From: Sepioteuthis lessoniana
Taxonomy: Eukaryota; Mollusca; Cephalopoda; Myopsida; Loliginidae
Assembly (NCBI GenBank): GCA_963585895.1
Contig: OY757913.1
Location: 106,134,618 to 106,198,617 of the forward strand
DNA length: 64,000 nucleotides
Direction: 5' to 3'
Shown: positions 43,493 to 54,992 of the stretch, one piece after another
Numbering within the stretch: the stretch's first letter is position 1
How the letters are laid out: every line of letters begins with the position of its first letter
Made by a program: the position numbers and the translations under genes
The notes under the pieces: generated by a model
The model's database searches: none
Told to the model about the DNA's origin: nothing
Seen by the model: the letters and a program-made list of their open reading frames with translations, nothing else

Positions 43493-43735
43493 CTATTGGC
43501 TTAGTGGGTAGAGTGTTCGCCAATTGTCCTGGAATCAATAGCTGGTCGAGTCATACCAAAGACTAAAAAAACCCTACTTATAATCTCAGCATTATAAGGT
43601 ACAGATTAAGGGTAAGTGGACCAAACAAGGGAAAAGATTAGCGCTCTCACCAACAATTCAGTGAAGTAGCTATTGAAAAGGTAGCCTTCGGGTCGCTCTC
43701 GACTTTGGTCGGATAACTTACTTAACTTTTATAAA
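43493..43735 (+). mobile_element. tRNA-derived SINE type B
   Basis: TTGGCTTAGTGGGTAGAGTG is an A box and CTGGTCGAGTCATACC covers the altered B-box end. The body (ATTATAAGGTACAGATTAAG) and the CTCGACTTTGGTCGGATAAC end follow. A (TA)n lies just upstream (43450-43490). Confidence 0.8.
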
Positions 43736-44645
43736 ATGCATGTATGTGTGCTAGTATGCCTGTCTGCGAATAATATATAAGTCGTCAAATTAACTGCCGT
43801 TTATTTCGCTCAAAATATTTTCTCTAGTTATAATTAACCGAAATTCAAGTGATGCTTTCAATGTATGCAGTGAAGAAAAGCAGAAATTCGAAGATTTGTT
43901 TGTTTTTTTTTTCGTTTTATTCGTAAACCTGTCATTTTAAATATGCCTCATTAAAACAAAACTGTCTTAAAGATTCTGAAACTACGCCATTATTGGAGAC
44001 AAATTAAACCATATCAACTGACAGGAATTGAGATATTTTTTTAGTTGTCAAATACTTGTCTGGAAATCTCGGGATTGTTGTTTCCAGAACAGTTTAGTGA
44101 AATCCCCATTTAAATATCTGATAATATTCCCAAAGAAAACCTGTTAAGGGATCGATTGATCAGATATACATGTTCCGCCCTGTCACTGGGACTTTTAATC
44201 TTTTATAGATGGGTATGATCTCTCCCCCCCCCCAAAAAAAGGGGTTCCTGATTATAAAGCTAAGTTGCATTTGATAGTGAGTCTACAATTCTGGTGATCT
44301 GGAAAATATTTTGTGCTGGTATCGAAAGGAATTTAGTTTCTTTCTTGAAGTAATCATTTGTAACGCTGTCCAGGTCATCTTATATGCAATATTCTGAATG
44401 GACTAAAGAGCACTTATTGTTTTTCTCTTTGTCCTTTTATATATATATATATTTTATTTTTGTAATTCGGTTACAGCTGGTATCGGCAGCTGTAACTAAC
44501 CAATCCTTAGTTATCGCAATAGTAATCGAAGCAGTATTTTGTAGATTGGAGGGGATACATTTTATTATATAAATTCGAATATTTAAATGATGTTGTGCAA
44601 AGAAATATTTTGCTGCAATGCATCATTTTCAGTGTGTTATGGAAG
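43736..44645. other. Unassigned spacer
   Basis: A faint HTR head remnant may lie at 44258-44310 (GCATTTGATAGTGAGTCTAC). Otherwise nothing supported. Confidence 0.35.
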
Positions 44646-44669
44646 CATACAAAATCCTATCATTATATT

Positions 44670-44817
44670 CGGTTTAATTTCTATAGTTTAATGGTATATC
44701 AAACTTTGTAGGTTATTTAATTTCAAAGTCATACTTGTTGAAAACAGTAATGATACTATTTAACACATAGTTTTATGTTAAATAGTATCATTGCTGTTCT
44801 TCTTTTAAAAGGTTTTC
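44670..44817. repeat. Head-to-head SINE C 3' fragments forming an inverted repeat
   Basis: A minus-strand SINE C end with its hairpin (GGTATATCAAACTTTGTAGG) reaches AACAGTAATGATACTATTTA. The reverse complement of that block follows a few bases later (TTAAATAGTATCATTGCTGT). The arms are about 22 bp. Confidence 0.7.
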
Positions 44818-45910
44818 CTATTTGGTTTGATTTTATGGCATATCAACTATTGTAGGTTATTTAATGTCAAATCCATTTCCATACATATAAACAATTCTAT
44901 TTCACACAGATCAGTTTTACTTACGTGCAATTTTTTGTTTACGCACAGCTAAATTTAAAAACAGTTCTATTTAAAACAATTCAGTTTAGCATAAGTACAC
45001 TGTTTAAATCTCAAAAACAGTTCTATTTCAAACAATTCCGTTGAGCATATTTTGTTGAATATAATATTAGTTCTATTTCATTGGTGACCCGATGTGGAAG
45101 AACCTGTTTGGGTCCCATCAAATAGAAGCTTGAAAATTATTCATTTTCGAAATATATATGTATTTTATTTGAATTAAAAATGATTACTTTAAGCTACAAT
45201 TGTTTTATAAGGAAAATTATTAGTTACTCGAAACCATATAACAGCATACAAACAAATAACTTTTATAGAATAGAAATGGTTACTTAAGCCATATAATTAT
45301 TAATATTATATAATAATACTTGAAGCTATGCAGCTGTTTGCAAATCATTCATATTACTTGAGAATAATTGGTAGCATATAATGATAAATTATTTCTATTT
45401 AGAAAAGTTACTTAACGCTATCATTGTTTTTCAGGTTTTGATAACTTGAAACCGTGGAGTAATGGTTATTGTCGTAGGAAATGGACACGGCGACACGAGT
45501 TCAAATCCTGGACGAAGCTGATTGCATTTCACATTGCACTAATACCCTTGAGAAAGGTATGAATCAAATTATTCTCCCTCCAGTTATAGGTAAATAATAG
45601 GACAGACTTGGTTCTTCAGCCTTGGTGAGGCAACTAGTCTAGGAGAAAGAAAACTCTGAATTGAAACCTGTTAAACTCCGCTTAAAAACTGACCGTATGT
45701 CTTATCCTGCCCGAGCGGAGGGGTTGGTAAATATGGATAACTTGAAACCGTATGTCCTCAAACAAATGTCTACTATTCAATAGGAAGTAATTGTTGATAA
45801 TTTTTAGATAAGAATAATTAAAACCAAACAACTGTACGTAAATTGTTTTATTAGATAAGAATATTTGATGCCATAAAATTGTGTGAAAAAATTCCGAAGT
45901 TTAGTTTGGT
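44818..45910 (-). mobile_element. HTR-type repeat with diverged minisatellite
   Basis: Hairpin (GGCATATCAACTATTGTAGG) and two standard units are followed by a piece of reversed head (about 45082-45115). Long variant units follow (TTACTTGAAACCATATAAC / AATAGAAATGG). A SINE A splits the array. Confidence 0.6.
45456..45735 (+). mobile_element. tRNA-derived SINE type A with 16-bp TSD
   Basis: GATAACTTGAAACCGT lies at 45440-45455 and, identical, at 45736-45751. The head GGAGTAATGGTTATTGTCGT, B box GAGTTCAAATCCTGG and GAGCGGAGGGGTTGG end are as in the family. An exact TSD suggests a recent insertion. Confidence 0.95.
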
Positions 45911-45920
45911 TTCATTGTTT

Positions 45921-46276
45921 CATTAACTGGACCGTCTAGCATTCATATGGCAGACTCGGGGTCGAAAGGCTACCAGGTTCGGCGGGGTCACCTTCGGGTG
46001 GCCGAGCTGCATCATTGAAACCTTTGTCACCCTTGTATTGCATTGGATCCTGTGGTCCAATTTAAGCTATATTCAGGCACAAATGCCTGCACCCAGATTT
46101 GGCTCCATGTCCAGCTTGGCTCATCAGGCCCACATTGTACTAAGGGGATCTATGACCAGCAGGGCTCAAACCTCGACTCGTGCCCGACGTTCCCTCCCTT
46201 AATCCCCACTTTAAGCCGACCTTCGGGTCATTGACCTTGTGTCAAGTCCTGTTTGGTGGGAGACAGAGACGAATAC
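45921..46276 (+). mobile_element. GC-rich SINE-like insertion (type D) with 10-bp TSD
   Basis: TTCATTGTTT occurs at 45911-45920 and 46277-46286. The 356-bp insert contains CCAGGTTCGGCGGGGTCACC, TTCGGGTGGCCGAGC and TTAAGCCGACCTTCGGGTC. It ends ATTGACCTTGTGTCAAGTCC, then TGTTTGGTGGGAG, similar to the SINE A 3' end. The 5' head is not an obvious tRNA. Confidence 0.7.
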
Positions 46277-46295
46277 TTCATTGTTTGATGGCAGC

Positions 46296-46425
46296 GCTTC
46301 TGCTGGTGTAATGGTTAGCAAGCTCGACTTGTAAACCTACTCGAGTCATTTCGAATCTCATTGGTTGCTCCTTTCCTATGGGCTGGTGCTACATCTGAGC
46401 AAAATGATTAGAAAATTACTTTTGT
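46296..46425 (+). mobile_element. tRNA-like SINE segment nested in SINE C
   Basis: CTGCTGGTGTAATGGTTAGC (A box) and CATTTCGAATCTCATTGG (weak B box) lie at tRNA spacing, followed by GGCTGGTGCTACATCTGAGC. It replaces part of the hairpin of its host. Confidence 0.55.
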
Positions 46426-46677
46426 GGGTTATTTAATGTTAAAGCTATGCTTGTAGAAGAACAGCAATGGTATTATTTAACCCATAACTTGGATAGAATT
46501 AGGGTTTTCGTACTTTTCCCAAGGGTATGAGTCAGAAATTGAATGTAATAGCATGACTGGAGTTCGAACTCACTTACTTCGAAGCTACACGCTTGCACTT
46601 TAGCCACTACGCCATTAGTTTAAAAGAAAATTACCTTTTAAGAAACAAATTCACAAAATGTGATTACAAATATATAA

Positions 46678-46935
46678 GTAAGTAAAGATGGTGACCGTAG
46701 TCGATGGTGACCCGAATGCTCCCTTTTCGATAGCTATTACACCAAGGTGTACAGGAGGGTGCTACTACTTTCCATAACTTGCTCCACCTTACCTTGATCC
46801 GTACCTTATAATGCTGAGTGTTAAGCAAGGAGGCATCAAGTACCATTTTTTGAGTCTTTGGTATAACTAGACCTGGTATTGAACCCAGGTCTCCCGAGTC
46901 ATTGGCGAATACTCTAACGATCATACCAATGTAAT
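46678..46935 (-). mobile_element. tRNA-derived SINE type B
   Basis: Plus strand AAGATGGTGACCGTAGTCGA to ATTGAACCCAGGTCTCCCGA and AATACTCTAACGATCATACC gives all parts from tail to tRNA head. Confidence 0.85.
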
Positions 46936-48229
46936 TAACGTAATTCCTTGATCATTAGATAGGATATGACCCTTGATGGGTTGACATGATTTTAAAGGCA
47001 ATCAATTCTTACCTTACACAGAAAATAAACCCACAAGAGTAAATATGCATTCAGAATAACTTAGTCAATCAATTAATAAATTCTCATGCCTAGCAGTAAA
47101 GTAACCCATCCGGATTGAATTGCCGTAAAATGTAACCCGTTAATCAGTTAATCAAAGCTAGCGTCAAGACGTAAAATAGCCTAAACTGGATTGAAAAGCT
47201 TTTAAAGTCAAGCAGTGAATAAAAAATCCAGGTTGATTCTACAGAAAATGGCCGGGACCATCTACTGCATATTCCCCGTTCAAAATTTAATCAATTATTT
47301 GATTTTTTTTTAAATTTATTTAGCTGTTATCGTAATATTTTGAACGAGTTAGCGTGGGGTATAAATAGATAAGTAAGTTTGTTTGAAAAACCAGCTGCCG
47401 GAGGAGAGACGAGTTAACAAAATCCCCTCTCGAAGCTGATAAGCGTAACGCCATTCTCCTACACAACACCGAAAAAAAATTGAAATAATAAAACGATATA
47501 AATGGAATAAAATGAAATATATAGATAAGATATACATTTTTTTGCGTTCAGACCAATATTCATATCTATTATAAAAAGCTTTATCAATTTCTCGAATATA
47601 TTTAAAAACAAAATGATATGATTAACATTTTGGTTGTTTAAAAAATGTGACATCATTTCAAATGTATTATATGTTTAAGAAAAAAAAATATTGATATATA
47701 TATCATTTCGCAATCTTTACTTGACCAATTTTAGTTAAAATGATCTTGAATTTTTTCAAAAGAATATTTAAAACTCAAAATTCTACGTGGATTTTTTGTA
47801 TTTTTCCAATATACAAATGATATACACTGGGCGTGAAAACACGTTTAAACACTGAATGTATATTTGCAGTTGTTTCTATACGTTAAAATTTTAACTTTGG
47901 TCGAGAATTAGCCAAGTTCATGGATTAGGAAATAATATTAGCATTTTTTTGAACTCCCTGTTTCTTCAGGATAGAAGCACGGGGGTCCTGGATAATGTTG
48001 ATGATTCTCTAAAACGAGTAAAAACAAAACGAAATAATCTATGTATTCTCAATCAGGAAAAGGTCGACAATGGTTACAAAGTGGCATATTTACATTTGTT
48101 TTAAGGAATTCCTTTCTTAATCTTTGTTCTTCTGAGGTTCTCCTTCAATGTTTGTCTATATTTTTGATATGATAAGCAACTGTGGGTAAGTGTTTTAGAA
48201 GTAAGTTGTTTCCTAGCTAGATTTAGGGG
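46936..48229. other. Unassigned AT-rich spacer
   Basis: No supported feature. Confidence 0.4.
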
Positions 48230-49780
48230 TTAATTAAAAGATAGTAGAAAGGAAGGGATGTATATGAAAAAAAGATTTGTGGCAGTAAGAGAGAGATAGA
48301 GAGGCGATGGTAAAGGAGAAACAATTATGAAAGAGACCAGTAGGTTCCCGAAATGCAGGTCATGATAGCAGCAAACGCCCAAGTTAAAGATCGAAATGTA
48401 TAAGGAGTAATCAGCCGATTGGCTGGAAGAATCCAAAACGGGAGAGCCGTTTGAAGGGATGCAGGATTGAAAACAGGAAAAGAGAGTGAGTCTTTGTGTA
48501 AACTCTGCGAAAGAGTCACACACCGGCCACGAAGAATTATACCAATGTCTGTGTTTACTTCTCTCTTCAAGCGATGATTTATTTCTCTCCATCAATGTAA
48601 AGTGGTTGACTCAGTTCATACTCTATTTTCCTCTTCCCGACGATTACGAATGAAGGGTAGTAGCGGATAAACTCCCAATCAATTGATCAATTAAACGGTG
48701 TTTTTGTTCTCGTCAATTTTTCAAATTCGAGGTTTCAACGGGGGTCCGACTGAAACTTAAGGAGTAATGTTACTCTCATACACTCTTTAGAGACGTGGTG
48801 TAACAAATGCCTGTTGGTTTCTATGGTGGTGCAAACGTCGTGCAAGACTTCTTATTTATCTTTTGAAGAAAATTAAAACTTAGTGGTCAAATTTCACTCA
48901 ACAGTGGATGATTCCATAATATTTTCCTCTGCTGGATTTTGAATAGATTATACCATTACTTCAGATAATTTAATCTATTTTTTAAAAGAATATTTCAAGA
49001 TTCCAGAGTGATTATCTGATAAAGAATATACATTTTGTGTTTCATCTGCCATCGATTAATATAAATAAATAAAAACAATGGGAATATTTACGGTTGGGCT
49101 GAGTACGAAGAGTCAAAGATAGCTGAGCTGCACACATAGTGGGCGAGGTACGAATCTTCAATGATTCCCTTTTTCTTATTACACAGATCGAAATCTTCCT
49201 GGTTTTATAACATCCAGGTCACCGATCGAAATTCTCGTGGTCACTCATCCGGCCTCCATTACACATGATCTCGCTTCCTTCTAGGATGCTATCAACGCAA
49301 TTGACGTCGCATTTCTACCGAGACCACATGTATCCTGTTTTCTCTAAGTAGCAGGTGTGTTTCCTGATATTTTTTTAGTTTAAACAGGGTCCGATTTACG
49401 CCGCTTGTACGACAGATGTCAAATGGCACATCAAGTCCATATCCAACAACTTTTCCATCAAAGGCCTGCTTGTCATGTTCGTCTTGGATGGTTTATTAAA
49501 ATAAGAACTTATTCTCTTGAAATAATTTCTGGCTTTTGATGTTTCGATTTATTTCTACGAGTATTATTTCTAATTTTCATTCTTCGTCTGTTGTATTCAG
49601 TGACCTTAATGGCATATCAAACCAAGTATTGATCTTTATTTGTGAGTCAAGATCTTAAGATAAAGAACCTTCAACTGGATTGGTTATGAGTTCAGGAAAT
49701 TCTCAAAGAAATACAACAGACGTCACAAATAAAGAAATTAGGACGTCATTCCTATCTAACTCAGGGATAAGCGAATGTAG
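48230..49780. other. Unassigned spacer of mixed composition
   Basis: A 121-codon minus-strand frame (48230-48595) starts with charged residues and becomes Phe/Leu/Ser-rich. It lacks a domain I know, and an 81-codon frame overlaps it. Short CCGG/GGTCACCGATCG-containing stretches occur at 49180-49330. I see no firm gene. Confidence 0.3.
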
Positions 49781-49784
49781 TGTA

Positions 49785-49892
49785 GTGGCTAAAGTGCTGA
49801 CCTGAAGTATTGTATTAAGCAAGTCAAAATTCTAGTTGGGCTATTATCTTCACTTTAGGACTAACACCATTGGGAAAGGAATGAACATTTTT
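49785..49892 (+). repeat. SINE type C head fragment
   Basis: ATGTAGTGTAGTGGCTAAAG (A box) and CAAGTCAAAATTCTAGTTGG (decayed B box) are followed by GGACTAACACCATTGGGAAA, the type C order. Confidence 0.6.
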
Positions 49893-49958
49893 TTTCAATA
49901 TTCATTGGTTCAATAGTACTACTAGTGTTCGTTTACAAGGATGACTCTACCATTAAAA

Positions 49959-50628
49959 TGCCCAGTCGGCTGGGGCTCTAGAAGACACCGACTGCAACTC
50001 TGCAAATGGGTAAGAACCCCTCCCCAATAAGTATCCTGGATATGACACTAAACAATCTGATGGTGAGGTTCCAGTGATGCTGGGGCTTTGGGGGAATGCA
50101 GAGCATCCCATCAATGTTACTGCTCCTAGGTCCACTCTGGTCCGGAGTGGTAACACCTTACAAGGGTCCTATCTATGGTTAAATAGAACTAACGGCATAC
50201 TTATGCTAAACTGAATTGTTTGACTAAACTAAATAGCTAGAAATAGAAATGTTTTTGACAATTAAGCTGTTCTTAGATTTAAAACACGTGCTTATGCTAA
50301 GCTGAATTCTGTGAAATGGAACTTTTTTTACATTGAAAATGCACTTACACAAAGCTGAATTGTTTGATGTAGAACTGTTTTGACGTTTGACTGTATGTAA
50401 ACGAAATCTGTACATATACTAAACTGAATTAACTGAATTAGAACTGCTTGACTAAATTGAATAGCTTGAAATAGAAATGTTTTTCACAATTAAACTGTAC
50501 TTACATTTAAACTGCTTACTTATGCTAAACTGAATTGCTTGAAATAGAATTATTTTCATAAATATGGATTTGGTGTTAATTAACCTTCAAAGGTTGATAT
50601 GCCATAAGACCCAACCAACCAACCATCA
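49959..50628 (+). mobile_element. Hairpin-tailed repeat (HTR), complete reference copy
   Basis: It begins TGCCCAGTCGGCTGGGGCTC, whose CCCAG/CTGGG can form a small hairpin. Head: GACACCGACTGCAACTCTGC, CTGGATATGACACTAAACA, GATGGTGAGGTTCCAGTGAT, GGTCCACTCTGGTCCGGAG and GGGTCCTATCTATGG. Minisatellite: units such as TGCTAAACTGAATTG / GAAATAGAAATGTTTTT. Tail: hairpin GGTGTTAATTAACC ... GGTTGATATGCC, then ATAAGACCCAACCAACCAAC. There is no ORF of note, so it must rely on a reverse transcriptase supplied in trans if mobile. Confidence 0.85.
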
Positions 50629-50629
50629 A

Positions 50630-51047
50630 GTATTAAATAACCCAATAAGATTAATATGCCATTAAACAAAGAATATAAATCAAAGCTATCTAATTCCTTT
50701 AATTTGCAAGCAATTATGTCGTTTGACATGACTAATAGTAAACATTAGTAAAAATTATTGCTTCAATTAAACAGTGTTAACACAAAAAAAAAACCAGATA
50801 CGTTTATATGGCCCCGACGTCAATCAGTTAATCAATCAGAAATATGTGGTAATTATGCAGAAAGCGAACAGGTCCTTTTCCTACACATTGTCAGCTTGAA
50901 AGTGTCTCATTTAATTGCTTTTTTTAATCTATTTTGCCGAGGCTTCCATGAAAGAGTATTAAGTATAAGTTAGAAAAATTATTCATATATGTGTGGATAT
51001 ATGTGTGGATAACTGAAAAATATGTGATTCTCTGCAAACAAAGAATT
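50630..51047. other. Hairpin-tail remnant then spacer
   Basis: About 50632-50675 reads ATTAAATAACCCAATAAG and ATTAATATGCCATTAAAC, another hairpin tail without a body. The rest is unassigned. Confidence 0.5.
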
Positions 51048-51063
51048 ATAAAAAAGGAATTTT

Positions 51064-51348
51064 GGAGGTGTTCGTTGTGTAATGGTTATCGTCGTTGAAA
51101 ATGGACACGGCGACACGAGTTCAAATCCTGAACGAGACTGATTGTATTTCACATAGCAGTAATACCATTGGGAAAGGTATGAATCCAATTATTCTCCCTC
51201 CAGCTATGGGTAAATAGTAGGGTTCTTCAGCCTCGGTGGGGCAACTAGTCTAAGAGAAGGAAAACTCTTAATTCAAACCTGTTAAACTCCGCTTGAAAAA
51301 TTGACCCTGTGTCGTATCCTGCCCGAGCGGACGGGTTGGGTAAATATG
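51064..51348 (+). mobile_element. tRNA-derived SINE type A
   Basis: ATAAAAAAGGAATTTT (51048-51063) and ATAAAAGAGGAATTTT (51349-51364) match at 15 of 16. The head is GTTGTGTAATGGTTATCGTC. A short internal deletion removes the GACAGACTTG segment near 51222. The tail has GAGCGGACGGGTTGGG. Confidence 0.93.
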
Positions 51349-51611
51349 ATAAAAGAGGAATTTTTACAATGATCACCAGAAAAGTTCAAAGGCTGACCAA
51401 GATATTTTCACGGATTTTCACCAAATGAGGCTTTTTTTTCATCAAAAAAGTCCCTCTGGTTGTCAACACATTTTTTCCATTGGTTTAGTAGAGTTTTTAT
51501 CCCATTGGTCAAAAAATCATCAACAAGTACAATGGTTTCAACATATAGAATATCAGCTTTTGAAATTTTCAGCCCGCATTTGCACTTGAAACCATATGGA
51601 TGCTTGAATTA

Positions 51612-51852
51612 TATGTAAGTAAAAAAGTGAAGTTGACGACCGTAGTTGAGAGCGACCAGAAGGCTCCCTTTTCAATAGCTACTACACCGAGGCGTAGGGG
51701 AGGGCGCTACTCCTTTCTCGGAATTGCTCGACTTTACCCTTGATACGTACCTTATATTGCTGAGTGTTAAGAAAGGAGATTTTTAAAGTCTTTGATATGA
51801 CGTGACCTGGGATTGAACCTAGGTCTCCCGGACCATTGGCGAACACTAATAC
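51612..51852 (-). mobile_element. tRNA-derived SINE type B
   Basis: Plus strand GTTGACGACCGTAGTTGAGA, GAGGCGTAGGGGAGGGCGCT and GGGATTGAACCTAGGTCTCC. The A-box end is truncated at GGCGAACACTAA. Confidence 0.8.
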
Positions 51853-52109
51853 TTGAAACAAAATAGCTGTGTATTCATACATTATATGTGATCTGAATAT
51901 CTGATATCATATAACTGTGCTAAAGAGTAGAGAGAAAAAATTGCAATGTTAAACATGCAATAGAATATTGAAATTATGATTAAGATTATAATCAAACAGT
52001 CACAGTAATTTACTGAGCTGTTTACTTAGATATGGCACAAGGTCATGTAAATAGGTCACTCATATATACAATCAAGCAGTTATGGACGAATGAAAATCCG
52101 ACATTAAAT
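51853..52109. repeat. Diverged HTR minisatellite and hairpin tail (target of 52122-52696)
   Basis: Variant units (TAACTGTGCTAAAGAG; GATATCATATAACTG) lead to CGACATTAAATAACCCATAA. This is the first half of a hairpin tail whose second half (GTTGAATGGTCGTTAAAC) reappears after the inserted HTR. Confidence 0.5.
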
Positions 52110-52121
52110 AACCCATAAGGA

Positions 52122-52696
52122 TGGTTTGGTTTGGTTTGGTGGGTTTTATGGCATATCAACCTTTGTAGGTTATTTAACGCCAAATCAATTTTTATCTAAA
52201 TAATCTGTTCTATTTAAAACAACTCAGTTTAGCAAAAGTACACAGTTTAATTGTCAAAAAACATCTATTTCAAACTATTCAAGAAGTTATTGTAACAATT
52301 CAGTTAAGTGTAAATACAGTTTTAATGTCGAAAAACAGTTCTATTTGAAATAATTCAGTTAAGCATAAGCACGCAGTTTAAATGTAAGTAAGGTTTAATT
52401 GTCAAAAACATTTCTATTTCATCTATTCAGTTTACTCAAACAATTCAGTTTAGCATAAGAATGCTGTTAGTTCTATTTAAACCATAGATAGGGCCCTATC
52501 AGGTGCTACCACGCCGGGCTAGAGTGGACCTGAGAGTGATGGTAATGAAGGGGAACTCCGCATTCCCCAAAGCTCCAGCATTACTGGAACCTCACCATCA
52601 GATTGTTTAGTGTCATATCCAGGACACTCGTTGGGGGGTTCTTACCCCTGAGCAGAGGTGCAGTTAGTGTATTCTACAGCCCCAGCTGACTGGGCA
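52122..52696 (-). mobile_element. Hairpin-tailed repeat (HTR) with 12-bp TSD
   Basis: AACCCATAAGGA lies at 52110-52121 and again at 52697-52708. Between them, on the plus strand: the GGTTTGGTTTGGTTTGG tail, hairpin (GGCATATCAACC / TTTGTAGGTTATTTAACGCC), six or so units and the complete reversed head to CCCCAGCTGACTGGGC. The TSD sets both ends of the family and indicates insertion by target-primed reverse transcription. Confidence 0.9.
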
Positions 52697-52749
52697 AACC
52701 CATAAGGAGTTGAATGGTCGTTAAACAAACGCATCAAACCAAACCAAGT

Positions 52750-53419
52750 AATTTACTGATTAGTTTGCGTTGCTTTATTTGTGTAAAGGCATGTCATCTT
52801 CCATGCGTTATTTAATGCTAAATCCATCTTTTTGTGACAATACACAGCCAGCTGACCCCCACTATCTCAACCAACCAAAGTACTCATCGTCATTAGAATC
52901 GTCTAGTGGATTTTCTCATCTCTGGCCTGGGGTATTTCACATTCCTTTACCAACACACAAAATACAACAGCCGAAAGGGTGGAATTAAAGAACAGGCAAT
53001 CACGGGCTTGGGTTAGATCCAAGCGCAAGAAGGGAGAAGTCGATGGCACTTTTGTGCATTCTGTGTTTCTGTGGGCTAACGCGAGCGTGTACTCGAGCCA
53101 AACTCCCACAAGCCACTAGCAATGCAGACTTATCTTCTAGCGTTAGTCAACCCGGTATCTGTAGGGCAACAGGTGTTTGCAGTCGCCTTTCAGATTTCTG
53201 TTGAGTGGTCTCCTCTCTGCTCTGACTGGCTTTCACTTGACTGCTCTTTCCTGTCGATTGTTCCTGAGACCTTCATTCCCTTGTCCTCTTCCGACCTCGT
53301 GGTAGATCTCATGCCCAAGTCCTTTGTGTGGGTTTCGCGCCAAAACAAACAAAGGGATAGTCTGACTGGCACCCACACCCACAAAAACGAATGCCACCCA
53401 TCGTGTCACACTTTCAAAA
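52750..53419. other. Unassigned spacer of higher complexity
   Basis: GC content is higher than in nearby spacer. Overlapping frames of 112 codons (plus, 53122-53460) and 64-68 codons (minus) have no domain I recognise. A partial hairpin module lies at about 52785-52825 (GGCATGTCATCTTCCATG). Confidence 0.3.
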
Positions 53420-53590
53420 GAAAAGTAGTGGTACTATTTAAGCCAAAGCTGAGGGAATAAGGGGATTCATATCTTTCCAAAAGGTATAAGTCCGAAAGTA
53501 AATTTTATAGTACCACTGGTCTTCGAACTTGCTTACGATTGAGGTAGATTTCCAGCATGTTAGCCATTACGCTACGGGACAACCTCCGTA
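53420..53590 (-). mobile_element. SINE type C, hairpin missing
   Basis: Plus strand GTGGTACTATTTAAGCCAAA, GGGGATTCATATCTTTCC, GGTCTTCGAACTTGCTTACG (B box) and TTAGCCATTACGCTACGGG (A box). Confidence 0.7.
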
Positions 53591-54019
53591 ATCTGATAAG
53601 AACCACAATAATGATATATGGCTATTCTTATGCGCTCCCTGTTGTGGTGTGTGCCGGATATATTACGTTTCCTTAACGATGTTATTATAATTCTCATAGG
53701 ATACGATTATTACCATGTGAGATAAATTTTAACAGATATAGTCTATTGTTCTAGTGAGATCAATAGAAATATGTCTATTTTAAACTGTATTTCAGAGCAG
53801 AAATCTTGCTCTTTCCAGTGATATTTTCTTCAGAGTATTTTTTGAAGTATACATGGAAATAAATAGGTAACTTTACTTTCATGATGTCTTGCATAGATAT
53901 GCTGCATAAGGGTCACTTATGTTATTGATAATAGTTATATACCTAGGCGTTTTACTCGACGTCAAGTAGAACCAAACTTGAATGAACCAGCTGTCACCAG
54001 AATTGAACAATATTCATTC

Positions 54020-54021
54020 TA

Positions 54022-54092
<71 letters not shown>
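54020..54092. repeat. (CA)n(TA)n microsatellite
   Basis: CA units followed by a long TA run. Confidence 0.95.
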
Positions 54093-54095
<3 letters not shown>

Positions 54096-54590
54096 ATTAA
54101 GTATAAAAATGTCGCCCTAGTTTTTATATAAACCGAGGGACAGGGGGTAAAACTACTCTCAAAATACGACGTTTTCGTTGCTGCATTAAAAAAAATTACA
54201 GCATGAATCATTGAAACCTACACAGATTTCCGGAAAATGTTTGATTGCCATGAAAAGTAATGTTTTTTTTTTCTTTCAATTTTTCCTGGAAAAATATCAG
54301 TTTGGAGACTTTTAATCTAAAGACTATTCGTTATTGGAAACTGACATTTGACGAAACACCATCTGAGACGTTTCAAACGCTTCTAAACTGCACTGAAGGT
54401 GACATTCCTTAATGTATTATGAGTCAGAGAGTCCAAAATATACGTACCAATTTGTCTGGTAAAACTTAATAAATCACGTTTAAGTGTTCTTGTACCAAAA
54501 ACATCGCATCTTTTCTTACTTTGTAGAATCACATGATTATATACATCAGACAAAGAATTATATCTGTTCTAACATAGCAAATATTTACCT
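54093..54590. other. Unassigned spacer
   Basis: No supported feature. Confidence 0.4.
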
Positions 54591-54591
54591 A

Positions 54592-54705
54592 ACCCCTCTA
54601 CTGCGGGTAGGATATTATTCAACATCAAAGTTTTGGCGTACTTCTACTGACTTGAATTCAAAGTTTTCCTTCTTCTATATAGAATATGCCAAGTCTAAAA
54701 AGTTT
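54592..54705 (-). repeat. SINE type A 3' fragment, decayed
   Basis: AACCCCTCTACTGCGGG, AGGATATTATTCAACATC and AGTTTTCCTTCTTCTATAT follow the reversed SINE A tail. Confidence 0.5.
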
Positions 54706-54747
54706 AGTCTTCTCCATAGTTGTTTTAATAAAATATCCATAAAATGA

Positions 54748-54945
54748 CACCGACTTAAAAAAAATGGTACTCGATGCCGACTGATTTAACACTCAGTATT
54801 ATAAGGTAAGGGTAAAGTGGAGCAATCCAGGGAAGAGAGTAGCGCCTTCCCCTACACCTCGGTGTAGTAGCTATTGAAAAGGGAGCCTTCGAATCACCCT
54901 CGACTAAAGTCGCCAACTTTACTAACTTTACTTATTTACTTACTA
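54748..54945 (+). mobile_element. SINE type B, tRNA head missing
   Basis: It starts in the body (GACTTAAAAAAAATGG, TACTCGATGCC) and runs to CTCGACTAAAGTCGCCAACT, then (TTTACTTA)-like tail repeats. Confidence 0.8.
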
Positions 54946-54992
54946 AAGATCTGGAAACGGAATTCGCGTTATGATTTCGGTTCATAATGATA

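Larger units (their letters stand above)
45901..46622 (-). mobile_element. SINE type C carrying two nested insertions
   Basis: The outer element starts TTTAGTTTGGTTTCATTGTT, resumes at TGTGGGTTATTTAATGTT near 46425 and ends with the reversed tRNA head (GGAGTTCGAACTCACTTAC; TTTAGCCACTACGCC). Inside are the element at 45921-46276 and a tRNA-like segment at about 46296-46425. Confidence 0.7.

Noticed and set aside
48230-48595. 121-codon minus-strand frame
   Set aside because: No recognised domain, overlapping frame on the same strand, biased composition towards the C end. Could be reconsidered with transcript evidence.
53122-53460. 112-codon plus-strand frame
   Set aside because: No domain recognised, and its end runs into a SINE C. 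Frames on the other strand are similar in length.
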